The notes beneath the pieces were generated by a model. That model did no database searches. It was given only the letters and a program-made list of their open reading frames with translations, and was not told the DNA's origin. Position numbers and translations under genes: made by a program. From NCBI RefSeq assembly GCF_003610555.1, contig NZ_RAPQ01000008.1:550490-614489 (forward strand): a stretch of 64,000 nt of DNA, given 5' to 3'. Shown here piece after piece: positions 33,851 through 42,939 of this stretch. This stretch comes from Marinifilum flexuosum. GTDB lineage: Bacteria > Bacteroidota > Bacteroidia > Bacteroidales > Marinifilaceae. Within the stretch, counting starts at the first letter, position 1; the number at the start of each line of letters is the position of its first letter.

Positions 33851-35884
33851 ATGAAAATCTACTCAACAGCTTGTCCCCGAAATTGCTACAGTACCTGTAG
33901 TGTTAAAGTTCGTGTAGAGAACGATAAAGTGATTGGAATTGACCCACACCCTGAAAATCGTGCTACACCAGAAGGACCATGTATTAAAGGTTTGGCTTAT
34001 GTGGAACGTGCCAATTCGAAGGAGAGAATTTTGTATCCGCAAAAGCGAATAGCTGAAGGGAAGTATGAACGAATTTCTTGGGATGAGGCATTGAATACCA
34101 TTGTTGAGCAGTTGAAGAATTGCAAACAGACTTTTGGTCCGCATTCAGTTCTTTATTTTGCAGCTAGTGGCATGTCTGGTTTGTTGAATGGAGTAGGAGC
34201 AAACTTCTGGAAACTGTTTGGAGGCGCAACAACAACCTATGGAAATCTTTGTTGGCCTGCAGGATTGGAGGCCACTCGACTGACCTTAGGTGCCAACAAA
34301 CACAATGCTCCCTGGGATTTGGAGAATGCCAAGCTGATCTTATTGTGGGGAAAGAATCCTGCCGAAACCAATATTCAGGAGATGATTCCTGTTGAGAAGG
34401 CACAGGAAAAAGGTGGGAAATTGATTGTGATTGATCCTCGCAGAACTCCTTCCAGCGAGCGTGCGAATTCACTCTTCCAAATCAAATCGGGAACCGATGC
34501 AGCCTTGGCTTTAGGGATTGCTAGAGAATTGATTCAGAATGATTGGATCGATCATGAATTTATAGAGAAATACGTACTTGGCTTTGAGCAATTCAAAGAG
34601 CGAGTTGATCAATATACATTGGAGAAAGTATCAGAGATCTGTCGTATTCCTGTAGAAGCCATTCAGGAACTGGCAAAAGAAATTGGAACAACAGATGTCA
34701 TGACATTGATTCCGGGTTACGGCATGCAGCGATATGAAAACGGTGGTCAAACCACTCGCTGTATATTAGCATTGTCGGTAATTACTGGAAATATTGGGAA
34801 GCCCGGTGCTTGTTTCCATTATGCAAATCTTCAGAGCTATGTGTTCGATGATTTGAAAGAGCCGGAATCATACTTTCCAGGATGCGAGCATCCAAGTTTC
34901 AGGAGGAAGATATCTGTAGCCAAATTGGGTGAGGATTTATTGAATATCAAAGATCCTGAAGTGAAGTTCATTTGGGTAGAAAGGGGAAATCCCTTATCTC
35001 AAAATCCGGATACCAATAAAATCCGTAAGGCATTCCGAAAGGCAGACTTTCGAGTGGTTGTAGATCAGTTTATAACCGACACGACATTGGAAGCGGATAT
35101 CATTCTGCCAGCAAAAAACATGTTCGAGCAATCCGATATCATTGGCTCTTATTGGAACCCGTATGTGCAATTGCGACAGAAAGTAATGGAACCGGTGGGC
35201 GAGGTAAAACCTGAAACGGAAATCTATTATCTCTTGGCAAAACAATTGGGATTTGCCGATGAAGAGATCGAAGGAAATATTCCAGAACCTATTGATGAGG
35301 CAATTGAAGAATATTTGAACGGATTCCTGAAAGATTTTCCCGAATTAAGTTTGGAACAATTGAAGAAAGGGCCGCAATTGGCAAACTCTTTCGAGGAGAT
35401 TCCTTTTGCAGATTATCAGTTCCCAACTACTTCTGGTAAAATTGAGCTGTATAGTGAGATGGCCAGGCAAATGTGGGGAGTGGATGAATTGCCCGATTAC
35501 GTTCCTTTGCCTGAACAAGGTGAATTTCAGTTTCAGTTGATATCGCCAAACTCAAAGAATCGAATTCATTCACAGTTTGGCAATTTAAATGTGATCAAGC
35601 AATTTGAACCCGAAGCCTATCTTTTTGTTCATCCATTGGATGCTGAAGAGAAACAGATGAAGAATGGTGAAAAGGTTGAAATCTATAATCATCAGGGTAG
35701 AGCGGAAGTGAAACTGCAATATGATTTGGGTTTGCGCAGAGGAAATGTAGTACTAACCAATGGTCATCAATCTCATTTGGGAGCCGCTCCCAATTTATTC
35801 ACCAAGGGATGCGAAACGGATATGGGACATGGTACCGCGTTCCATAACACTTGGATCAACTTGAGAACAATTAACAATGAGTAA
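33851..35884 (+). CDS. molybdopterin oxidoreductase (DMSO-reductase superfamily), cytoplasmic form
   Basis: 677 residues. 4Fe-4S ligands C8, C12, C16 (ACPRNCYSTC) and C44 (EGPCIKG). By alignment of YGNLCWPAG with the DmsA YGTYS segment, the predicted metal ligand is Cys134 where DMSO reductases have Ser. Other family segments: VIDPRRTPSSERAN and a C-terminal dinucleotide-binding domain with LTNGHQSHLGAAPN. No Tat or Sec signal precedes C8, so the enzyme should face the cytoplasm. The DmsB-DmsC fusion follows. Substrate unknown: thiosulfate or polysulfide-like, or another oxo-compound; inference only. Confidence 0.88.
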   Translation: MKIYSTACPRNCYSTCSVKVRVENDKVIGIDPHPENRATPEGPCIKGLAYVERANSKERILYPQKRIAEGKYERISWDEALNTIVEQLKNCKQTFGPHSVLYFAASGMSGLLNGVGANFWKLFGGATTTYGNLCWPAGLEATRLTLGANKHNAPWDLENAKLILLWGKNPAETNIQEMIPVEKAQEKGGKLIVIDPRRTPSSERANSLFQIKSGTDAALALGIARELIQNDWIDHEFIEKYVLGFEQFKERVDQYTLEKVSEICRIPVEAIQELAKEIGTTDVMTLIPGYGMQRYENGGQTTRCILALSVITGNIGKPGACFHYANLQSYVFDDLKEPESYFPGCEHPSFRRKISVAKLGEDLLNIKDPEVKFIWVERGNPLSQNPDTNKIRKAFRKADFRVVVDQFITDTTLEADIILPAKNMFEQSDIIGSYWNPYVQLRQKVMEPVGEVKPETEIYYLLAKQLGFADEEIEGNIPEPIDEAIEEYLNGFLKDFPELSLEQLKKGPQLANSFEEIPFADYQFPTTSGKIELYSEMARQMWGVDELPDYVPLPEQGEFQFQLISPNSKNRIHSQFGNLNVIKQFEPEAYLFVHPLDAEEKQMKNGEKVEIYNHQGRAEVKLQYDLGLRRGNVVLTNGHQSHLGAAPNLFTKGCETDMGHGTAFHNTWINLRTINNE

Positions 35885-35997
35885 TTATCAATTAATAATA
35901 GAATTAAAGGAATAGTTAGTTCAAGCGGGAGTTGCTAATCCGGCTTGAGGATAATGATAAAAATAAGATTGACTTTAAATTATAATTTTAAAGGATC

Positions 35998-37320
35998 GTG
36001 AAAAAAAACTCATTCATATTCAACACCAACCGATGCGTAGGCTGTAATGCTTGCGTGGCGGGTTGCAGCATAGAAAATGGAACCGATTTTCGTGTGAACT
36101 GGCGAGAGGTAAACACTGGAAACAAAATCAAACACCCGGGATTGCCTGTTTTCCATTTTTCATTGGCCTGTAACCATTGCGAGGATGCTCCTTGTATGAA
36201 GAACTGTCCGGCACTGGCTTATACTCGAGATGAAAAAACGGGAGCCATCATTCATCATGCCGAGGCATGCATTGGTTGTACCTATTGCACCTGGGCTTGT
36301 CCGTACGATGCACCAAAGTTCAATCCGGCTACCAAGATCGTTGAGAAATGTAATTTCTGTGTGGATAGAATCTCAGATGGGAAACGTCCTGCTTGTGTGG
36401 AAGCTTGTCCGGTAGGAGCACTTGACTTTGGGTTGTTGGACTTGAAAGAAGAAGATCGTGTAACTCCTGGATTTGTGGATATGGGCATCAAACCATCCAT
36501 TCAATTGATACCGTTAAGAGAAGAAAATAAGGCGCCAAAGGTGGAGAATACTGATCAGGTAGAAATCGATGAGAAAAAGATAGAGGAGTGGCTGCCAAAA
36601 CCAAAAGATAAAGTGGCATTGGACAAGGAATGGACCTTGGTGCTATTTACTATTGCAGTAGCAGGACTGGTAGCTTGGCAGGCAGCTCATTTAATGGGCG
36701 CCATAGACATGCAGTTGATTCCATTTGGCATCGTTTCAGTTTTGGCCATTGCATTAACATCGCTTCATATTGGAAAGAAAATGCGCATGTGGCGATTCAT
36801 TCTCAACCTGAAAGGCTCCTGGTTGAGTAGAGAAATCTTCTCCTTTTCAGGATTTTTAGGTTTAACAGGATTTCAACTAGTTACAGGAAATATATGGTTT
36901 GGAATTTTAGCTTTGATTTTTGGGATTTGTAGTTTGATATCTGTTGATATGGTTTACAAATTCTTGACGCGAAAAGATGGTCTTCCAGTGCATTCAGGCA
37001 TGGTAAGTCTTACAGGAATTTTGTTTTTTGTTTGGCTGATTGAGGTGCCGATTGTTATAGAACTTATAATTCTAATCAAAGGAAGTTTATACATTGGGAG
37101 GAAAATATCTTTACGTCTAATAAGATTGAAACATTTTCCAGCTCTTTCATTGCTAAGAACGCTCTGTTTATTAATTCCATATTTTCTGTTGGGTACGCAA
37201 TGGGAATTGAGCTTAGCAATATCTTTAGCCATTATACTCGCCGGAGAATTAATCGATAGGGCAGAATTTTATTACGAATCGGATGTGATTACACCGGAGA
37301 AAGAATTACGAAATATATAA
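35998..37320 (+). CDS. DmsB-DmsC fusion: FeS subunit plus membrane anchor
   Basis: 440 residues starting at GTG (no in-frame ATG; AAAGGA lies a few bases before). Residues 1-165 form a DmsB-like domain with four clusters: CVGCNACVAGCS, CNHCEDAPCMKNCPAL, CIGCTYCTWACPYDA and CNFC...CVEACPVGALDFG. Residues about 205-440 are a polytopic DmsC-like anchor of about eight hydrophobic segments (e.g. TLVLFTIAVAGLVAWQA). Normally two proteins. There is no signal peptide, consistent with the cytoplasmic catalytic partner upstream. It likely exchanges electrons with menaquinone. Confidence 0.9.
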   Translation: MKKNSFIFNTNRCVGCNACVAGCSIENGTDFRVNWREVNTGNKIKHPGLPVFHFSLACNHCEDAPCMKNCPALAYTRDEKTGAIIHHAEACIGCTYCTWACPYDAPKFNPATKIVEKCNFCVDRISDGKRPACVEACPVGALDFGLLDLKEEDRVTPGFVDMGIKPSIQLIPLREENKAPKVENTDQVEIDEKKIEEWLPKPKDKVALDKEWTLVLFTIAVAGLVAWQAAHLMGAIDMQLIPFGIVSVLAIALTSLHIGKKMRMWRFILNLKGSWLSREIFSFSGFLGLTGFQLVTGNIWFGILALIFGICSLISVDMVYKFLTRKDGLPVHSGMVSLTGILFFVWLIEVPIVIELIILIKGSLYIGRKISLRLIRLKHFPALSLLRTLCLLIPYFLLGTQWELSLAISLAIILAGELIDRAEFYYESDVITPEKELRNI

Positions 37321-37332
37321 ATTTGATAGAAT

Positions 37333-37362
37333 GGTAAAGACGTGGCATTGCTACGTCTCTAC
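37333..37362. repeat. GTAGAGACGC-like palindrome, copy 3
   Basis: GGTAAAGACGT and ACGTCTCTACG arms around a short centre, just upstream of the PLP-enzyme start. It makes the longer in-frame start at 37342 implausible. Confidence 0.6.
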
Positions 37363-37380
37363 GAAAGCAATATATTAACC

Positions 37381-38550
37381 ATGAAAAAAAACATCAACGC
37401 ATCGCACACCCCTCTTTATCGTGAAGCGGGATTCAACCTAAAAGATTCAAAAACCACCCAGGAAGCATTCGCGGCAGAATTGGATCATCCGCATGAGCCG
37501 GAGAATTACATCTATTCGCGCTACCGAAACCCAACTACCGTTGCAGTTGAGCAGCAAATTATGGAGCTGGAAGGCTGTAAATGGGCTTTATTGGTAGAAA
37601 CTGGAATGGCTGCCATCGATGTGGCAGTATCGGTTTTCCAAAAGGGAAAAGATACCCGACCATGGTTGTTCTTCCATGAAATTTATGGTGGCACCAATTC
37701 ATTTATCGATACGGTTCTGATCAAGCGTCGTAACCTGGATGTACACCGTTTTTATGCCAATGATGGACTGTATGATTTCGAGGAATTGGAGCGCTTGTTA
37801 AAGGAGATTCAACCTGAATTCCTGTATTTCGAGGCGGTTTCGAACCCAATGTTGATTGTGGCTGATGTAAAGCGAATAATGGAACTGGCAAAGCAATACG
37901 ATTGCAAAATTATTGTAGACAATACTTTCGGAACTCCATATTTGTGGAAGCCATTATTGGACGGTGCCGATTTGGTGATCCATTCTGCAACCAAATACAT
38001 GAGTGGACATGGCAATATTACTGCCGGTGTCATCTGTGGTAACGATGAGGAATTGATGAAAGAGGCCATTGAGTACCGCAAATGGGCGGGACACTTTTTA
38101 AGTCCTGACGATGCCTACCGTTTGGGAACCCAACTGAAGAGTTTCGATCTGCGTTTCAAACAACATTGCGATAATGCTTTGGCTTTGGCAGAATACCTGC
38201 AAAACCATCCAAAGATTGAAGAGGTATTGTATCCTGGTTTGGAATCTCACCCAACCCGAAAAGAGGCCGTTGCCTTGTTTGGCGACAAAGGCTTTGGCGG
38301 CATGGTCACCTTCGATATTAAAGGAGATTCAGATGAAGACAAACGCGAAAAATGCAACCGTTTCATAGCCGCTTTGGAAGATCAGATTCCTTTGGTGCCA
38401 ACCCTTGGTGAAGTAGATACCATTCTTCTGCCAGTTGAACCTGTTTGGGGAGCCAAATATCCTCTACCGGGAACCATTCGATTGTCGGTAGGAATTGAGA
38501 ATATTGAGAAACTAAAAGAGTGGATTGATAAAGCTTTGAAGGAAATGTAA
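37381..38550 (+). CDS. Cys/Met-metabolism PLP enzyme (methionine gamma-lyase / cystathionine lyase family)
   Basis: 389 residues. It has YSRYRNPTTVAVEQQIMELEG, the PLP phosphate loop VETGMAAIDVAV, the Asp in IIVDNTFGTPYLWKPL and the Schiff-base Lys in HSATKYMSGHGN. The ATG at 37381 was chosen over 37342. The family includes methionine gamma-lyase, cystathionine beta/gamma-lyases and gamma-synthase, and subfunction is not decidable by eye. Same direction as the molybdoenzyme genes (60 bp gap), hinting at sulfur-compound metabolism (inference). A terminator follows. Confidence 0.88.
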   Translation: MKKNINASHTPLYREAGFNLKDSKTTQEAFAAELDHPHEPENYIYSRYRNPTTVAVEQQIMELEGCKWALLVETGMAAIDVAVSVFQKGKDTRPWLFFHEIYGGTNSFIDTVLIKRRNLDVHRFYANDGLYDFEELERLLKEIQPEFLYFEAVSNPMLIVADVKRIMELAKQYDCKIIVDNTFGTPYLWKPLLDGADLVIHSATKYMSGHGNITAGVICGNDEELMKEAIEYRKWAGHFLSPDDAYRLGTQLKSFDLRFKQHCDNALALAEYLQNHPKIEEVLYPGLESHPTRKEAVALFGDKGFGGMVTFDIKGDSDEDKREKCNRFIAALEDQIPLVPTLGEVDTILLPVEPVWGAKYPLPGTIRLSVGIENIEKLKEWIDKALKEM

Positions 38551-38554
38551 AAGG

Positions 38555-38583
38555 AAAAAAGCTCACCATTTGGTGAGCTTTTT
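38555..38583. terminator. bidirectional terminator
   Basis: AAAAAGCTCACCA / TGGTGAGCTTTTT stem, between convergent genes. Confidence 0.9.
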
Positions 38584-38596
38584 GATAGAATTACTT

Positions 38597-40162
38597 TTAA
38601 TTCTTAATGGATTGATTACAGTATGGATGAGTAAGCTGACAATTATCTTTAGATCCTAATCCATTATCTTGTTTTCTTATAATATGATCATATGAAATGG
38701 ATTTCTCAGGATCTAAATATCCATTACAAATTGGACATTTAATAGCTGTCTTGAGCGCATTTTTAATAAAAGAGGAGCTTTTTACTTCCTCTGTAAAAGA
38801 AGAACCAGATATTGTTGAATCTCCTAGTACAATTTTACCTTCTAGTTTGGCGATTTTTACTATCTCGGAATCATTAACAACTTCTTCATTGTTTAAGCGT
38901 TTTACCATTTCATCTATTAGATTGCTAAATATTTCAATCCTATTTTTAGAGATATGCTTTTGTAAAATAGTTGCAATTAAATCTTTCTTCTCTACAAGTA
39001 TTTCTTCAAGTTTTCCTCTACATTTTGTGAATTTGTTAAAAAATAATGAATCATTATTTCGAACTTTTTTAGATAATAAATCGACTATTCCCATAAACAT
39101 TGCTCGAGAATGTCTTCCGCTTGGTCCGTAAAAATAAACAGCCGGATGAAGTCCAAGGCTTCCATTATCATTCCCTGAAATACGTTTTGCTAATCTAAGC
39201 GATTTATTAATAACACTTAAAGTAAGTTCACCGTTTATATCATCTTCGTGTGAACATACTTTTTCTGGAAAACCTTGCTGATTTCTATTGGTGATTAGTA
39301 GAAAATCAATTAATATTTGTAAGGCTGTTCTAACACTTTTAGATCCACCAAGTGGTAAATCTAGGGTTTTTATAGGCCTTTTTATTTCTGGATCAAAGAG
39401 AGTTTTGTGGAATTCTTTTGATATTGAACCTATTTTCTCATAAATTTCGGGTTCAAAGCTTGACCAATATTTATGACCAGTTCCAGCTCTGATAATTGCT
39501 CTAGCTGAAATTGGTATTGGTTTTTTTCTGTTGACTAATAATAGTTCTTCAATATCATCTAGTGGTGTTCCTTGTCTATTGATTTTAAAAAAAGATTGTT
39601 CCGCTTTATCCGCATCTCCTTTTACCCATTGTACTTGTAGACCTCTGGAAATAATACGACTTATACGTTTTCTTTCTGATGGATCTAGGTTATCCTTTTC
39701 ATTCTGTAACTCTAATTGTTTGTAACTGCCAATTGAATTATTAATTAGTTTCCTAGTTTTTTCTGCTATTTTTTTCTGTTCAGGAGATATTTCTCTACCG
39801 AAATATTCATAAGAAATAGCACCATCCCCATAATCATCTTCAACCCATGCACGTATTGCACTTAGTCTATGTCCTCCATCAATAACAAATATGTAAGTTG
39901 GAGATTTCCATAGAATTACAGAAGGAACTAGATCTCCATTTATAAAGCTCTCTAATAATGACAATACTTGATTTGGGGTCCAGTGATTTGTTTCTCTTTG
40001 AAAATCTGGTTTCCTAAAATTTGGGACAACAAGAGCACCTCTTGTGAAGTCTCTTATCGAAATTGTGTTAAAGTTTTCATATGATTCTTCCTCTTCGGTA
40101 TTACAACCAAAATCTTCTCTCTTTATTAAAGCATCTAAGTTAACCAGATTTGATTTTGCCAT
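38597..40162 (-). CDS. DUF262-HNH protein, candidate defence nuclease
   Basis: 521 residues. N-terminal DUF262/ParB-like domain: NFRKPDFQRETNHWTPNQVL, LVPSVILW and VIDGGHRLSAIRAWV (DGGHR where many relatives have DGQQR). Middle part long and helical. C-terminal HNH nuclease motif: CPICNGYLDPEKSISYDHII followed by N and HPYC, giving Cys pairs for zinc and the DHI metal-binding core. This sensor-plus-nuclease design resembles GmrSD and related single-gene systems, but no defence role is proven. AT-rich and alone, with the repeat arrays directly upstream. Confidence 0.85.
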   Translation of the reverse strand: MAKSNLVNLDALIKREDFGCNTEEEESYENFNTISIRDFTRGALVVPNFRKPDFQRETNHWTPNQVLSLLESFINGDLVPSVILWKSPTYIFVIDGGHRLSAIRAWVEDDYGDGAISYEYFGREISPEQKKIAEKTRKLINNSIGSYKQLELQNEKDNLDPSERKRISRIISRGLQVQWVKGDADKAEQSFFKINRQGTPLDDIEELLLVNRKKPIPISARAIIRAGTGHKYWSSFEPEIYEKIGSISKEFHKTLFDPEIKRPIKTLDLPLGGSKSVRTALQILIDFLLITNRNQQGFPEKVCSHEDDINGELTLSVINKSLRLAKRISGNDNGSLGLHPAVYFYGPSGRHSRAMFMGIVDLLSKKVRNNDSLFFNKFTKCRGKLEEILVEKKDLIATILQKHISKNRIEIFSNLIDEMVKRLNNEEVVNDSEIVKIAKLEGKIVLGDSTISGSSFTEEVKSSSFIKNALKTAIKCPICNGYLDPEKSISYDHIIRKQDNGLGSKDNCQLTHPYCNQSIKN

Positions 40163-40346
40163 TACTTAAATAATTGTTTTATCTTATCTATTAATATATT
40201 TTAGGCTAATGAATTTTATAAAATTACATTCATACCAACGATTGTCTTGAATCCTAAAATTAACAATTCATAATGAACCGTAGCTAACTTTCCTATGAAT
40301 TATTGTAAATAAACTAAAATCACTAAATCATCCCACAAAACAAAGC
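40163..40346. other. AT-rich DNA between the DUF262-HNH gene and the first array
   Basis: Probably holds the promoter of the minus-strand gene. No ORF or clear palindrome seen. Confidence 0.3.
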
Positions 40347-40511
40347 CCTATCGCCCCAATTTATATGCCTATCGCGAGTTTTGATATTCCTATCGCCAAA
40401 AAGTTCGCCTATCGCTAAAATGAGGGGCCTATCGAGTAAATGAGCTGTCCTATCTCCATTTTGGCATACCTATCGCTAAAATTCCCCACCTATCGTAGGG
40501 GTTTCAGAGGG
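40347..40511. repeat. short-period array A, core CCTATCG, eight copies
   Basis: Cores start at 40347, 40368, 40389, 40408, 40428, 40449, 40469 and 40489 (steps of 19-21 bp; one core reads CCTATCT). Spacers are variable and AT-rich. The array ends in TAGGGGTTTCAGAGGG (40496-40511), a module shared with the next arrays. No frame is kept. Confidence 0.9.
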
Positions 40512-40587
40512 TATGTAAGTGTTAGAGGTAGAGACAGCATTAATGCTATTTTTACAGATATAATAAATCAGTAACCAAACTTTATGC

Positions 40588-40884
40588 TCCAGGTTAAAAC
40601 AAGCCAGCAAATATAGGCCTTCTAGAAGATTTTAATGCCAGTTGTCAGCCCCAAACTCCAGTTAGGCGAAAATAGCTTCAGTTGGATCTATCTATGCTCC
40701 AGTTGCACAAAGCACCCCTCCAGTTAGATATCTGATCCTCCAGTTATATAAATTTATGTTTCAGTTGGATAAAATACCCTCCAGTTGGCAATTTTGGTAC
40801 TTCAGTTGGGTTAATAGGGGTTTCAGATTGCAAAATTATGCTCCAGTTATGAAATAGGTTAACATTTATAAGGTCTTCAGCAGT
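40588..40884. repeat. short-period array B, core (C/T)(T)CCAGTTG/A, about eleven copies
   Basis: Regular units at about 40637, 40657, 40677, 40698, 40719, 40739, 40760, 40780, 40801, 40822 and 40842 (steps 20-21 bp). An outlying CTCCAGG is at 40588. A terminal-module copy TAGGCCTTCTAGAAGA (40615-40630) precedes the regular part, and a decayed one (TAAGGTCTTCAGCAG, 40870-40884) closes it. Confidence 0.9.
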
Positions 40885-40894
40885 TTTAGCATAC

Positions 40895-40997
40895 CTGTAG
40901 ACATTTTCTATACCCCTGTAGCCATATTTACCCGTCTGTAGTGAAAATTACCCTCCTGTAGCAAAACGAATCTACAGGTATAGGGCTTCCAGAAGGT
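40895..40997. repeat. short-period array C, core CCTGTAG, four copies
   Basis: Cores at 40895, 40916, 40936 (one mismatch) and 40956. The last pairs with CTACAGG at 40973 as a hairpin. Ends with TAGGGCTTCCAGAAGG (40982-40997). Confidence 0.85.
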
Positions 40998-41008
40998 TTG
41001 ATATCTAC

Positions 41009-41173
41009 TATTGTGAGTTTGTCCATTCCTATTGGCAGTATAGGTATTTCTATTGCCACATACCAATGCCTACTACTAAAATAAGGTGCCTATTGTATAT
41101 TTTAGAATCCCTATTGGAGAAATTACCCGCCTATTGGGAAAACAAGTTAACTATTGTAGGGCTATCAGAAAGA
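41009..41173. repeat. short-period array D, core CTATTG, eight copies
   Basis: Cores at 41009, 41030, 41051, 41071 (CTACTA), 41091, 41112, 41132 and 41152 (steps 20-21 bp). Ends with TAGGGCTATCAGAAAG (41158-41173), overlapping the last unit. Confidence 0.88.
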
Positions 41174-41230
41174 TAATATAAAAATAAGAGCATCAAGAAT
41201 CATAAAAATCTTAATAATCTGCGTCTAGAT

Positions 41231-41258
41231 AAAAAAAAAGCCACGAAAAATCGTGGCT
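41231..41258 (-). terminator. terminator of rmuC
   Basis: GCCACGA / TCGTGGC stem. On the minus strand it is followed by nine T. Confidence 0.85.
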
Positions 41259-41288
41259 CTATATCATCATTGCGTCCTTCATGTGAAA

Positions 41289-42662
41289 TTACTCTTTCAA
41301 TGTTGGAGCATCATCCATTCTATCGATTAAGGCTTGTGGCAGTTTTTTCTTCACCTTAGCGCCAAGTTCTCTAATTTTTTCTGCACTTCGAATTAGGTTA
41401 CCACGGCCTTCGGTTAGTTTGTTCATCGAGGTAGCATAGGTTTTCTTTGCAGTATCCATTTGTCTGCCCAGGCTGATCATATCATCAACAAAACCAACAA
41501 ATTTATCGTACAATGCACCACCTTGGCGAGCAATTTCCAATACATTTCGGTTTTGGTGTTCCTGTTTCCAGATAGAGGCAATGGTACGCAAGGTAGCCAA
41601 CAGGGTAGAAGGACTCACAATTACAATTTTGTTTTCCCAAGCATAATTAAACAATTCCTGATCGGCTTGTACGGCCATGGCAAAGGATGATTCGATTGGC
41701 ACAAACATCAATACAAAATCAGGAGAGTTTAATGCTTCTGAACTTTGGTAATGTTTATCGGCCAATTCTTTCACATGCGCTTTCATGGAAATAATGTGAT
41801 CTTTCAAGAACTTGTCCTTGTCTTCTTCGCCATTTGAATTTACAAATCGCTCGTAAGCCACCAGCGAAACCTTCGAATCAACAATTACATGTTTCTCTTC
41901 AGGCAAACGGATGATCACATCAGGGCGAATGGTCTGTCCTTCGCTATTCTGAGTTACTACTTCGCGTTCGTACTCTTCCCCTTTCGAAAGGCCCGAACGT
42001 TCTAATATTCTTTCCAATACAACTTCGCCCCAGTTTCCTTGTTTCTTTACATCACCTTTAAGTGCTTTGGTTAGGTTATTGGCTTCATCACTAATCTTTG
42101 CATTTAGGTCATAAAGCTTTTTCACCTCCTCTTTCAGGCTGATTTTATCGCGCAATTCCTTATCGTAAGTTTCCTCAACCTTCTTTTCGAATGATGTCAG
42201 CTTTTCCTTTATTGGCCCAAGAATATCGTCCATATTCTTCTGGTTGGATGTGGTAAACTCTTTCGTGTTTTCCTTCAGGATTTTAGAGGCAATGTTTTCG
42301 AATTCGGTAGTGAACTTCTTTTGTAATTCCTCCAGTTCCTGCTTTTGGTTTTCCAAACGCTCTTCCAAATTCTTTCTTTCGGTAGCCGAAATAGATACCG
42401 AACGGGTTAGCCTTTCGTTTTTCTCCCTTTCTTCGCCCAGTAAATTCGCTATTTCCTCTTTTTCGCGTTTTATGTTATTTGCACGCTCTTCCAATATCGA
42501 TAATTGGTGCGATAATTCACTTTTTTCGGTGATAAAAGCATTTTCCTGCTTTAGCAATTCCTCACGATGAAGAGCTGCTTGTTGAGATGTTTTTTTTCTA
42601 AGAATCAGCCAAGCGATAATTACCCCTTTGGCAATTCCAATTGCGATGTATAAAAATTCCAT
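41289..42662 (-). CDS. rmuC: DNA recombination protein RmuC
   Basis: 457 residues. N-terminal membrane helix (MEFLYIAIGIAKGVIIAWLILR), a long coiled coil (about 30-140), then the RmuC nuclease-like domain with KGDVKKQGNWGEVVLERILE and RPDVIIRLPEEKHVIVDSK. The ATG at 42662 was preferred to 42725, which would put 21 hydrophilic residues before the membrane helix. RmuC limits inverted-repeat-mediated rearrangement, notable in a genome full of palindromes. Confidence 0.93.
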   Translation of the reverse strand: MEFLYIAIGIAKGVIIAWLILRKKTSQQAALHREELLKQENAFITEKSELSHQLSILEERANNIKREKEEIANLLGEEREKNERLTRSVSISATERKNLEERLENQKQELEELQKKFTTEFENIASKILKENTKEFTTSNQKNMDDILGPIKEKLTSFEKKVEETYDKELRDKISLKEEVKKLYDLNAKISDEANNLTKALKGDVKKQGNWGEVVLERILERSGLSKGEEYEREVVTQNSEGQTIRPDVIIRLPEEKHVIVDSKVSLVAYERFVNSNGEEDKDKFLKDHIISMKAHVKELADKHYQSSEALNSPDFVLMFVPIESSFAMAVQADQELFNYAWENKIVIVSPSTLLATLRTIASIWKQEHQNRNVLEIARQGGALYDKFVGFVDDMISLGRQMDTAKKTYATSMNKLTEGRGNLIRSAEKIRELGAKVKKKLPQALIDRMDDAPTLKE

Positions 42663-42670
42663 GTGCTTTT

Positions 42671-42939
42671 TATTTAACCACAAAGTAAAACGAAGTAATT
42701 CACGAAGGAACACAAAGTATTGCATATCCTTTGTTTATTTACTGCACTTTATTCTTGTTTCATTTATTAGATCAAAAAAAAGATTTTACAACACTTATTT
42801 CTTTGCGATATTTTGCGTTGAATATTTAGGTTTATCGAAGATAAACAGATCTGTGTAATTTGTGTCATTCGTGGTTGAATAATTCTTGCGAAGCAAGCTA
42901 TTAAATCTTTGTGATACTCTGTGAAAAACCTTTGTGACC
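42671..42939. repeat. degenerate AACCACAAAG/GTGGTTAA repeat DNA
   Basis: TTTAACCACAAAG near 42673, TCATTCGTGGTTG near 42867 and TTAGTGGTTAATTGC at 42939-42953 belong to the same dispersed family as 116-179. TTGCGAAGCAAG (about 42889-42900) is a small hairpin. No ORF. Confidence 0.5.

Noticed and set aside
40347-41173. CRISPR-like array
   Set aside because: Conserved cores are 6-9 bp, spacers 12-14 bp and AT-rich, cores differ among blocks, and no cas gene is near.
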